64,000 nt of DNA from Dendrophyllia cribrosa (taxonomy: Eukaryota; Cnidaria; Anthozoa; Scleractinia; Dendrophylliidae): assembly GCA_024195265.1 (NCBI GenBank), contig JAJLRJ010000003.1:55039284-55103283 (forward strand), read 5' to 3'. Shown here piece by piece: positions 23,501 to 33,211 of the stretch; the first letter of the stretch is position 1; each line of letters begins with the position of its first letter. The translations under genes were made by a program, and so were the position numbers. The notes below the pieces were generated by a model that did not search any database, was not told where the DNA came from, and saw only the letters and a program-made list of their open reading frames with translations.

Positions 23501-24281
23501 CGAGTTTCTCCATCGCAGACGGTTTTAATCGTTTTTATATAAGTAGTTTCCGTTTTAAAATACTTTTTTCAAAACTTTTTCGTGACGTTTTGACACTTTA
23601 AACAATTTGATCTGTTCTATCAAAAACCGCGAAAATTGTTTCTAATCATTACAAGAAAAAAAAGAAATAAAATGCTAACTTAAACAATCAATATATACTT
23701 CCTGTTTAGAAAATCCTACTACATTAGGATAGCACCTGAAATATTTATAAAGTAAACTAAGGTATATGTTCAATCCAGGGCCTTTATCTAACAATGTATA
23801 AGGGAAATTGACTCTCCAATAGTAGAATATAATCGACGAACCTCTGTTTAGAATGGACAGCTTGCTGGCACGTTCATGGGTGTAAACTGGTTGTAAGTTG
23901 GATAAACAATCCAGTTTTCCTTGGCACTTTTTTAGGATGGAGAATTTGCTGGCAGGTTCATGGGTGTAAACTGGTTGAAAGTTGGTTATAATGGGTAGTC
24001 CATTTTCCCTTGGCATTAAACCTTCATTTATTTTATTATCTCCCCAGACGCAGATTACGGTCGCTGTGAACGTTGGTCTACTTCATTACGACACGTTATT
24101 TGATTACTACGAAGAGCTTTCCAATCCTGACGCCTCTAAGGTCGTACGCGATTACTACAACCACCTGAAGGACGTGATTAATCCGAAGCTAAAGCACAGG
24201 AACCGTAAAAGATTCAGGAACGGCCAACTGACGTATCCCTATCTACAGCATTCCTGGGTTCCCAACGGCGTTTCTGTATAA
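8517..24281 (+). CDS. LOX-1: secreted PLAT-less lipoxygenase, 12 exons
   Basis: Exons: 8517-8575, 10565-10620, 11161-11495, 12564-12708, 14553-14659, 15227-15422, 17775-17881, 18234-18488, 18730-18836, 20333-20417, 20508-20726, 24048-24281. All junctions are GT/AG, phases agree, and the product is 634 aa. Exon 1 encodes a hydrophobic signal peptide (MWIWLLTSLL), so a secreted or luminal protein is expected. Exon 2 is a short charged linker. From exon 3 on the protein is all lipoxygenase domain, with no N-terminal PLAT beta-barrel. Predicted iron ligands are His332 and His337 (HLVKIH, spanning the exon 7-8 junction), His513 and Asn517 (KHATVN), and the C-terminal carboxylate of Val634. The expected role is dioxygenation of polyunsaturated fatty acids; substrate and stereospecificity cannot be read from this. 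AATAAA polyadenylation signals are at 24286 and 24385. The start was chosen because the same ATG, frame and exon length recur in LOX-2. Confidence 0.88.
8690..10323. mobile_element. OTU-carrying DNA transposon in LOX-1 intron 1
   Basis: The ends are inverted repeats beginning TGTACAG, followed by subterminal copies of CCCCGAAATGATCCC and, further in, TTGGAATGGAATGGCC. The left repeat runs about 8690-8837 and the right about 10228-10323. The flanks ATTGTT and ATTATT could be an imperfect 6-bp target duplication. LOX-2 has an uninterrupted site at the matching place (near 43141, ATGATT on its coding strand), so insertion followed the gene duplication. The only gene inside is an OTU-type protease; no transposase is visible, so it is probably non-autonomous. 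Confidence 0.65.
8813..9502 (+). pseudogene. OTU-family cysteine protease, one nonsense codon
   Basis: One frame of about 230 codons is interrupted by a single TGA at 9047-9049, in a context where Trp would fit. The N-terminal half has the OTU catalytic Asp/Cys motif (KDGNCMFHAL). After the stop come the conserved GVWGDWITLWGL segment and the catalytic His region (AHYHSLE). The C-terminus has two CxxC pairs that could bind zinc. OTU proteases remove ubiquitin or ubiquitin-like modifiers. There is no in-frame ATG at the 5' end, and the reading begins inside the left terminal repeat, so a 5' exon may be missing. The gene is the cargo of the element at 8690-10323. Confidence 0.75.
13292..13477. 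repeat. 186-bp MITE with TA target duplication
   Basis: TACACCTTATTCCAAAATGG at the left is inverted at the right, flanked by TA on both sides. The matching LOX-2 intron position (about 39900) has a single TA and no insertion. The TA duplication is typical of Tc1/mariner-type MITEs. Confidence 0.7.
13615..13784. repeat. 170-bp palindromic MITE
   Basis: ATATACCTAATTCAA at the left is inverted at the right, with long arms sharing GGTTGCTTTGG and CATTGGTAATTGGGCATTGG. It is absent from the matching place in LOX-2. Confidence 0.65.
15553..16931. mobile_element. 1.38 kb DNA transposon in LOX-1 intron 6
   Basis: The terminal inverted repeats begin GGGAGCATTCATAATTTA and include long C-rich tracts inside each end. 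They are flanked by TAA at 15550-15552 and 16932-16934, a 3-bp duplication compatible with PIF/Harbinger-type insertion. LOX-2 shows the uninterrupted sequence at about 37110. It carries one spliced-looking gene (see 15963) but no recognisable transposase. Confidence 0.65.
15963..16685 (+). pseudogene. Unrecognised element gene with acidic tail, frameshifted
   Basis: An exon appears to begin after a CAG acceptor at 15960-15962. It reads about 150 codons with MPRAQIKKFFAEGK, a helical region, and YEDYNWAELLLTGGL, then hits a stop at about 16411. A second, overlapping frame (to 16685) continues in the way expected of the C-terminus: a run of ten Asp, repeated SEESE units, and a basic end (STRSGRH). 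The shift between them falls in the A-rich stretch near 16340-16375. I recall similar K-F-F-x-E-G-K ... Y-D/N-W proteins from coral gene sets but know no function. The upstream exon was not found. Confidence 0.5.
20121..20226. repeat. Short minisatellite in LOX-1 intron 9
   Basis: Three to four copies of a roughly 31-bp unit (TTGGTTGGTGGCGAGATGAC followed by TTCTCTTGG). Confidence 0.6.
20909..22927. repeat. Direct-repeat-flanked palindromic insertion
   Basis: Two direct repeats of about 150 bp (20909-21061 and 22774-22927; both contain AAATTTAACAGAGATATTGG) bracket a 1.08 kb palindromic element at about 21533-22617. Its arms begin AAGCCT(T/G)CCGCACACTTG and run about 280 bp, rich in GAGGCAAA and CTCGCGAGG. 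The core holds a second inverted repeat and a 28-bp tandem duplication (GCCGCTGCACGCTTAAT). None of this is in LOX-2 intron 11, which is about 2 kb shorter. No coding frame is convincing. Confidence 0.6.
22955..23310 (-). repeat. Tandem array of tRNA-like half units (5 x ~70 bp)
   Basis: On the minus strand each unit reads TAGCTCAGTGGTTAGAGCAT then CTGACCGGTATGTGAACC. This looks like a tRNA 5' half with a good pol III A box (TAGCTCAGTGG), but the anticodon arm and B box are not completed. There are five copies at about 70 bp spacing. It is probably a tRNA-derived SINE fragment amplified in tandem and is not a functional tRNA. Confidence 0.6.
23845..24000. repeat. ~90-bp minisatellite, 2 units (LOX-1 intron 11)
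   Basis: Two copies of a unit containing AACTGGTTGTAAGTTGG and GCTGGCAGGTTCATGG. The matching intron of LOX-2 has about six copies. Confidence 0.65.
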
Positions 24282-25149
24282 GAGAAATAAAAGAAACTTA
24301 CTGGCGTAGAGATTCAATGGGGCTGTGATACCAATTTGTTGATGGTTTTACTATTCAGAAGTCGTTTCCTTTTCTTCAAACTTCAATAAAAGTTATAAAA
24401 GCCCGGTTTCTATATGAACTCAGACGATCGGGGACGATGCTCAAAGCACTGATTTCCATGATCGCATGATCGCTTGGGATTGTTGGCAAACATATGCATC
24501 ATGGGAGCCTTGCCGCCTTAGCGCTTGGTTCCTACTCTGATGCGATAGATTGTTTGTCGACCATTCCAAAACGTTGATACTTTTGCAGTCGAAACCAGCT
24601 TCACAAACACCCAGTTATTACTGATGATAGTTTGCTCGGTTCCAGTTTTTAACCTTAATCCGCTTAATACGGACAGTCACCCGTTAATTCCAAGAACGGA
24701 CAATCTTTTACAAAGTTAACCTCGCGGCTAATATGGACAGTTTTGCTAATTCTAAGCAATAAAATCAGTCTTGTCAAAGGCTCTTGATTAGGCAGTTACA
24801 CATTAACGGCTGTCAGTTTGTAATTGGTTGAAAGGAAACACCAGATTTCCGTGACCCCTTTCAGTGTCCGTATTAAGAGTTCGACTGTAATATGTTTGCA
24901 GAGTAAGTTTGGCCAGAAGTTTAGCAACCATCCCCGATCGTTGATGATCATTTTAATAGCAAACATCCTCTAGTCATACACCTCACCAGTCCCCTATTTC
25001 CAGTTCTCTGCGTTGGTTGGTTTCTGAATTCTTTGTGGGTATTCAGTTCTTTTGAGAAAATATAAAATGTGATATTTTAGGGAAAGATAACGAAATAAGG
25101 GTTGAACCGATCATGGAATGGGAATAAAAGAGGAAAATAATCAATTAAG

Positions 25150-25570
25150 TCGTGTTCCTTTCTTTTTTTGCCGTGGGGTGTATATTTTGAAATCAAAATT
25201 TCGCAGGGAAGACATGCTTCGATTGCTTTCATACTTCAATGAAATGTGATTTAAGTTTTATGTCTCACTGGTTTCCGAAGCGAAAGCGGTTACTATAGCA
25301 ATGCCAGGTTATTGCCCTTTGTTTAAAACAATGTCGTTTTTCTCAAAATCTGGTGGTCAGACATTTCATAATGAAACTTTCAAATTTTGTAGTACTCACG
25401 AATGACTAGCTGCAGACGAAGTTTCAAACTAAGAAAATTTATGAGACGGTTTTGGAGTAAATCAAAAATCATTTTTAGGGCATGATCGGCAAAACAGTAA
25501 TAAGGCAAAAAATTTGCATAAAGCAAGATATTTCCGAAATGCCATTACATATTATTTTAAAACAGCCAGC
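25150..25570. repeat. Copy of the TTAA element found in LOX-2 intron 8
   Basis: About 400 bp similar, in inverted orientation, to 35100-35504. Shared blocks include GCCGTGGGGTGTAT, GCAGGGAAGACATGCTTCG and AAAATCATTTTTAGGGCA. The ends are degraded. Confidence 0.6.
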
Positions 25571-26237
25571 TGTTAAAATAATGATTGCAAAGCGTTAGAG
25601 GAGGAAATATACATGATAGGCAATCGAATAAACATAGAAAATGCGCAAGTTAGAAATATGGCGCGTAAAGTAAAGAGAAAAAGAAGTTCAAATTTGGATG
25701 ACGACAGTTACACACTTTGCCGTCTAAAAATAAGTGACGAAAAAGGCAGGGGAATATCTACATAGATTAGGAAAAGAGAGAAAGCTGTAAATCGGTTGAA
25801 TCAATCAAAGAATGCCCTTTTAACAAATGCCCAGAGCCACCAGCCCCGAAGAAATGGCCGCTGCCCAGGCATTGTTCAGCTTATCGACACCAGTTGTTTT
25901 ATTAAATTATACTTCGATGGAATTTTTGGCGGCTCATAGCCTGGTTGGCTTGTCAAGGACTACCACCTTGTGTTGTACTTCCTCAAGGGAGTAGAGGCTG
26001 TGGATACTTTGCTAAAACTTTTTAACTCACCTTAAAAAATCTCTTGAGATATGTGATGTAAATTTACTGCTTGGATCACTTCATGACACTTTGTCATACT
26101 GTCTTCATGGTTCATTGACTCTTGGACGCCTGGGCGTTTGTCGATCGTGCAAAGCAGTAATATTAGATAGATGATTTAATAGATAGCTATGAAAGTGACC
26201 GCTATATTTTTGGTCTAATATAGATAAGTTCCTTTAA

Positions 26238-26695
26238 AGTGCCCATAACGATTTTTTTTATTTTTCTTATCTAAATCTAGACGTCACGTAATGAACATCT
26301 GCAAAATTTTTTTTGATTTCAGCAAAACGTGAATTTTTTATGAATATTTCAAATCTTCCAAATCCTATTTTTTTGCGGTATACCCGTCCCGCTGTTAAGA
26401 AGGCCAACGGTCTCACATGTTCCTTAATATACGTCACAGTTCCTTTGTTTGAAGTCACAGGTTCCTTTGTTTGAAGTTATGTGTTCCTTAATCTACGTCA
26501 AAGATCCAAATGTTAACCGAGAGAGACCAAGAGGAGACTAATGCAAATGGTGGACCAAAATGGCGGCAAATTTCGAAGACTTTAAAAAATCATATAAAAT
26601 TCACGTTTTGCTGTAATAAATAAAAAATTTCGCGGATGCTCATTACGTGACGTGTAGATTTAGATAAAAAAATAAAAAAAATCGTTATGGGCACT
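26238..26695. repeat. 458-bp MITE with TTAA target duplication
   Basis: Inverted repeats begin AGTGCCCATAACGATTTTTT, flanked by TTAA at 26234-26237 and 26696-26699. The arms are about 110 bp. A short tandem duplication of GGTTCCTTTGTTTGAAGT lies in the middle. Confidence 0.75.
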
Positions 26696-28816
26696 TTAAG
26701 GATTAATTATCTACGCTTTCTTAAAAAAAGGACAAAGAAGAAAACTGTGTTGGAAGTTTAATAGTTAGTGTTTTTCTAGCCATGCACCATATAATTATGT
26801 GCCTGTACGGGTTTGGATATGTCTCCCCCCTCCCTTTCTTGTCAAATTTACTTGAAAGGATCGCAGCAGTTGAAATGATCTATTATTCAATAAACTTTGA
26901 ATTGCAAAGTCTTTTTCCAGGGATTCATTAGTCAATATTTTAGATAACAGTCACTGAGGCCATACCGAGTCACAGAGGCTCATTTTTGAAAATCAGTCTT
27001 CTTCTATGCGCCTGTCATCCCTAATTTATTTGACATTTCTGACATTGGTAACTCTAAATTACACTTGTAAAAGTTTTACTGAATTGACCCCAGGTTGTAA
27101 AAGGTTTTGGCTTGCACTTTTGTGGAGCTCTTGGCCGAAGGACGCGACCACTGAACAAGTATAAAAAAATACCCTAAGGGAGCACAAGGAAGTCTACACC
27201 TATCACTTATCGTTACAAGACATCATTCAAGATTAGTATACTTAGAACATTCTCGTTTCCAAAGCCGCTCGGCCCTCTAACAAGCGGCTCTTGGACACAG
27301 GTTCACCAAAGTGATGCACTTAGATCACGTGATCTGAATTTCTCTCAGGCCGCCATTTTGAATACCGAAAAGACCCTGGGACGAGGTTGGAGCACTGCAA
27401 GAAGCCTTTCATAGCGGAGCTCTCGCGGGCTAAGGGACTTAACGGTAAAAAAAATGACATTTTTCTATGGGAATTTATGTTGATATCAATTTGTGATTGA
27501 CTTTTTCTTTGTGTTCTTGTAGTTTTGGAGAAATGATTATAAAACGTGCTCAAATTCAGTCGTATTGATATGTTGAATTTCGTCCGAGGACAGCTCCTCG
27601 CTGCGCTAATGGTACGCGTTGTGCTTTTAAACATAAACTAATAAATATTTGAACAAAATGTTTTAAAAGAAGATTTGATTTCCATTTTTATGTGTTTGTT
27701 CATTCATTACATAGGTTGAAAAGCGATTTTATGTAAACAAAACAAGACTTGGATTTTATAGTTCTACGCCTTATGCAAAGATGTCTGTGTATTTTTTGCA
27801 ATTTTGATTTCCAAATCAGTTTCTCGGGCAATTTTCGATACAATACAATTGTATTTTATTCGGAAATTAGTCATACTAGTTGTTCTAGACCGAGAAAATG
27901 TTGTTTTCGTGTGCTTTTGTACAGTCTAAATGTACTGTGCAGACGGTGGCGTAATACTGTTTTTGAGAATTGCTAAAATTGATAAATAGCCCGGTCGTCA
28001 ATCTTAATTCTTGTGCTTCCGACCTTTCACCTTAGTTAGGCTTATCAGCAGCTTTCTGTTCAGAAAGCTCCACTGTTAGGCTCAACCTATCTATATATAT
28101 TAGTTCTGTTACTGCAGACTAATTACCTAACAAATGAACGTGAACAACAGAAAGAAACACAACTTAATGGATTATTTTCCTTTTTTATTCCCATTCCATG
28201 ATCGGTTCAACACTTATTTCGTTACATTTTCCTAAAATATCACATTTTATATTTTCCCAAAAGATTAATATCCACAAAGAATTCGGAAACCAACCAACTC
28301 AGAGAACTCAAAATAGGGGACTGGTGAGGTGTATGACTAGAGGATGATTGCTATTAAAATGATCATCAACGATCGGGGATGGTTGCTAAACTTCTGGCCA
28401 AACTTACTCTGTGAACATATTACAGTCGAACTCTTAATACTGACACCGAAAGGGGTCAGGGAAACTGGGGGTCTGCGTTTTCCTTATCCCATTTATATTA
28501 AGCCAAAATATCTTGTATCCAGTAAACTGCATATCCATGTATCTTAAATTTGTAATATCTCAGATTTTTTCTCCATATTCCTTACCTCTATTACTAAATC
28601 CACAAAAAATCCCATATCCTGAAACCACGTAATGGACGTATAATTTGTTCGAAAAAATACAGGACTGTGCGACTTTTAACCCCGCTAAAGACACCAGAAA
28701 AATATGCAGTTTTCTTTCAACCAATTACAAACTGACAGTTAATATGTAGCCAGCTGTCTGATCAAGCACAAGATTGCTTAAATTACTAAAATTGTCCATA
28801 TGAGCCGTGAGATTAA

Positions 28817-29391
28817 GGTGGCCGAACACAGTTTCGCGGGCGGTCAGCGGCAATTCGCGTGACGGCGAGGGCTTTAACAAAATCTGAGACAGCTCCGTTT
28901 TGTTAATGTACAGAAACGACAATTTCTCAAAATCCACTCATTAAAATTTCATGAAATTTGTCGGAATTCTTATTTTTATCGCATTTCAAATAATGAGAAC
29001 TTTAAAACAAAAGTCTAACAAAGGAATTCTGTGACACGATTAATTTTGACTGGGCAGCTATGTTCTTGAATATTTAAAAAACTGTTTGTTAAAATTTGGT
29101 CGAGCCAATTTTAAACAATAAGAACTATTTATTGTAAGCTGTGTGCAAGTTCATGAGCAAATCTAATTACTGGATTTTACGTAAACTTTATAAAAGTGAA
29201 ATTTTAGGGTTGTTTTCAATCATCCACGTTGCCATGGAAACAGTTCAAAGCGCAAATTTTAGCCATTAATTAATCTTCCATCACTATATTTTCCTTTTGC
29301 CAAATTTCAGCTTCTAAGCTGCAACCTTTCTTACATAATGCCCTAACGAATGACATATAATCACAACCTATCAAAACTGTGTTCGGCCACC
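28817..29391. repeat. 575-bp MITE with TTAA target duplication
   Basis: The ends are GGTGGCCGAACACAGTTT and its inverse, flanked by TTAA at 28813-28816 and 29392-29395. The LOX-1 arm has the intact empty site at about 24715 (ACAAAGTTAACCTCGCGG), so this insertion postdates the duplication. Confidence 0.8.
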
Positions 29392-29859
29392 TTAACTTTG
29401 TAGAAGATTTTGCGTTCTTCGAATTAACGGGTGACTGTCCGTATTAAGCGGGTTAAGTTCAGAAAGATGTTAGTACGGGATTTCTGCTGGAACAGAGCCA
29501 ACTATCAGTAATATTGAACTGGGTAAATTAACGCTGGGTTCGGCTGTAAAAGTATCGACGTCTTAGAATGGTCGACGTACTATCTATCGCAAGCAAATTA
29601 AAGTGACAACCAAGCGTTAAGGTGGCAAGGTTCCCATATGATTACCAAGTATTATATCCCAAGTGATCATGCGATATCACAGAGTTTAGTTGGAAATCGG
29701 TGCTTTGAGCATCGTCCCCGATCGTCTTATTCATATAGAAACCGGGCTTATTGAATCTTGAACAAAAAAAAACCACACTTAATATACTTCTGAATAGTAA
29801 TGATATCAACAAATTCACAGCCCCATTGAATCTCTACGCCAGCAAGATTCGTATTTCTT

Positions 29860-32800
29860 TTATGTAGAAACGCCGTTGGGAATCCAGGAATGTTGTAGAT
29901 AGGGATATGTCAGATGACGGTTCCTGAATCGTATAAGGTTCCTGCGCTTTAGCTTCGGACTAATCACGTCCTTAAGGTGATCATAGTAATCTTGCACGAC
30001 CTTAGAGGCGTCAGGATTGGACAGCTCTTCGTAGTAATCAAATAACGTGTCGTAATGAAATAGACCAACGTTCACAGCCAGCGTAATCTGCGTCTGGGGA
30101 GATAATAAAATAAACAGAGGTTTAGTGCCAAGGAAAACTGGACCTTTTAACCAACTTGCAACCAGTTTACACCTATGAACCTCCTAGCAAATTCACGGCT
30201 TCATCCTACAGAAATATGCCAAGAAAAAACTGAATCGACTGCTTAACCAGCTTACAACGAGTTTACACCCATGAACTTTCCAGCAAATTCTCCATTTTAA
30301 TGAAGTGCCAAGGAAAACTGGACTGTTTAACCAATTTGCAACCAGTTTACGACCATGAACTTGCCAGAAAATTCTCAATCTTAAAGAAGTGCCCTGCAAG
30401 GAAAACTGGACTGTTTAACCAACTTACAACCAGTTTACATCCTTGACCTTGCCAGCGACTTCTCCATCTTAAAATACTGCCAAGGAAAACTGGACTGTTT
30501 AACCAACTTACAACGAGTTTACACCCATGAACTTGCCAGCAAATTCTCCATCCCATGCAAAGAAGTGCAAAGGTAATCTGGACTGTTTAAATAACTTGCA
30601 ACTAGTTTACATCCCTGACCTTGCCATCCTAAACATAGGTTCGTCGATTATACTCTACGATTGGAGAGTCATTAATTTCTTTTATATACTTTGATAGATA
30701 AAGGCCCTGGATTCAACTTACCTTAAGGTTACTTTATAAATATTTCAGGTGCTATTATTTAACTTAGCATTTTATTGTTCTTTCCTTTGTATTGATTAAC
30801 AACAATTTTCGTGGTTTTTGATAGAACAAATGATATCTTATCAATATGAAGATTGTTTACAGTGTCAATACGTCCGAAAAAGTTTTTAAAATATAGTTAA
30901 AGACAAAAATACTTATATCAAAACGACAAAAACCGTCTGCGATGGAGAGACTCGCTGTAACATAATTGTTTTCATTTTCACAGGGAAGACGTATAGTTTT
31001 AACCTTTACAACAAAACCTGAGAAAAGTAAAAATCAAGAAACTTGTAAGTCAAGAATATAGTACGTATATAATCTTTGTCCCACGCCGGCGTGACACGAT
31101 GAACATTGTATCTTTCTCATATATAATCTGTAGCTATGCAGGGATACTAGAAACTTTAACATTTGCAAAAAAATCTGACTAAAATTAGGTTTCAATGCGG
31201 GGAGTCGAACCAATGACCTTGCAATAACGCGACACAATGCAGCCCGGGAAGCGAGCGGCAAGTGTTGTTCAGTGGCGCCATCCCGAATTAAACAAGCTGA
31301 TAACGCCTAAAGTCTAGACTAGAATAATTCACTTACTGACGATATGTTGCCATTTGGTAAATTGAAGATGGAAAATTCTCCTGGTTGTACCCGGGTGTCG
31401 TTGTAAACCTTTGTTGGCATGATGGGCGTGAACGCACCATAGTCACTCACAGGAAAATTCACTGTGGCATGCTTCACGCTCAGTAACCATAGCAACTTGG
31501 TTAGGATGTCAATGAGTTCTCTCTTGGTTGTTAAGACGGCCGGAAAGTCTTTTACCTGCCGAAAAGAGTGCCCTCAAAAAATTAAGAAATGAATTGTAAA
31601 CATGAACTTTTGATTTAGTTTCATACATAGAAGAAACGAAAAACGTAAACTTAAGTTCAGTATTTCGTTTTAGAATCTTCCGGTTTACGTAACATGAATC
31701 AGTACTCGAGATATTTTTAACCTCCATCACCCCAAGTGTTTGACAGCGTTTTACGTATTAATTGACAGAAATCTGTCTGTAAACGTGTAGGCTAGGATTT
31801 AAAGTTGGCGTTAATCCCGGGTTTACTTAACGCTGCTTTGAACAACCCGGCCAGGAAAGCCCCAAAGCGCTGAATTGGCCCTGAGTCCCAAAAGCAAATT
31901 CAACCCTTCATGGCACCATTTTGGACATTCAGGTGCCTGATTCAGCCCACATTGAAAGCCAGTTTAGCTCTTGTTGAACTGTTTTGGCGCTATAGGGCCA
32001 TTTTCAAGTCTAATAACTTGTCCAAAACAGCTCCATTTTAGAAGGGCTAAATTAGTCCCCAAAATAGTATTGTACTTTACTCACCCAAACGGCCCCAATC
32101 TTGGAACTAAAACAGATCATTTGAATATACAGTCAACTGTGGGTACATGGTCCTGGTAGGATCCACCACCGTTTGGGTTGAAAATTCAACGCGCGTAGCA
32201 ACACCGCAAAACTCCCGATACTCGCTTTTTAAAGACTGTAAACTAATATGAATTAAATTTAACTGTGTCATGAATTATAGGAACTTATCAGGAATTATAA
32301 AAAGGAATTAATTAAAAAACACCAATTGCGAAAGAAAACAAAAGAAACATGACAAACGTGACAAAACTTTCCAATAACTGTGGAAACGAAAAGAGCAAAA
32401 AATTAAAGCATAATATTAACTTGCATATTAAAGAACTACAACTGAAGAAGACCGTTGTACTGCTCGAAACTGTAGGGCACATGGTCCAGTTAAGTTTAGA
32501 TCCACCGAGGTTCGGGTGTAAAGTTCAACGCACGTAGCAAAACCGCCAAACTCCCGATACTCGCTTTTTAAAGATTGTAAAACTAAATTGAATTAAATTA
32601 AACTGTGTCATGAGTTCGAATTTTGATTACCTGACCACTTCCTTCAGCTGACACTTCATTTACATACGCTTGTAACTCCTTGTCTTTCTTAACTTGGCGA
32701 TCTTTACGATAATAACTAAAAGACAAAAGCAGACATAGAGCTAAAGCTGTATCGAATGATTGCATTGAATATCGTATTTCCGAAAACATATTCATTACAT

Positions 32801-33170
32801 CTGGACCAAGGACTAAGGAGAACCAGGAATCCAGCATGCCGGGGAGGGAGGGACAAGGGTGGGGGGCTAAAGAGCGGTTGTCATCACCCATTTGACCAAG
32901 GGAGGTTCTATTAGTGTGGTTTTCATTTTGAAAGGCTAACTCTTTCAGTAGGTTTTTTTCTGTATGACATGTGATGGCAGCCAGCTTTTGATAGCCATTA
33001 TTGACCAAACTGTTAAATTTTCTTTTTAACTTTACAGTCCTTGTCTATTTCGGCATACTTCTATGGAGTTTGATTGATTTTGGATCAATTATTGAGGCGG
33101 ATCCAAGATGGCGACTATACACATTAGTGACGTCATGTTACGTTAATTTATACAACGTTGTAATTGATAT

Positions 33171-33211
<41 letters not shown>

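Larger units (their letters stand above)
24282..29859. other. Intergenic region between the convergent LOX genes
   Basis: The outer parts (24282-25135 and 28190-29859) are the inner ends of the inverted duplication; for example CCATGATCGGTTCAACAC near 28200 pairs with its inverse near 25105. The central 3 kb is single copy here and holds a TTAA MITE (26238-26695), a dispersed repeat copy (about 25150-25570) and unassigned sequence. No gene was found. Confidence 0.6.

Noticed and set aside
30193..30556. Open frames of about 70 codons on the minus strand
   Set aside because: They follow the 90-bp minisatellite through its repeats and differ from unit to unit.
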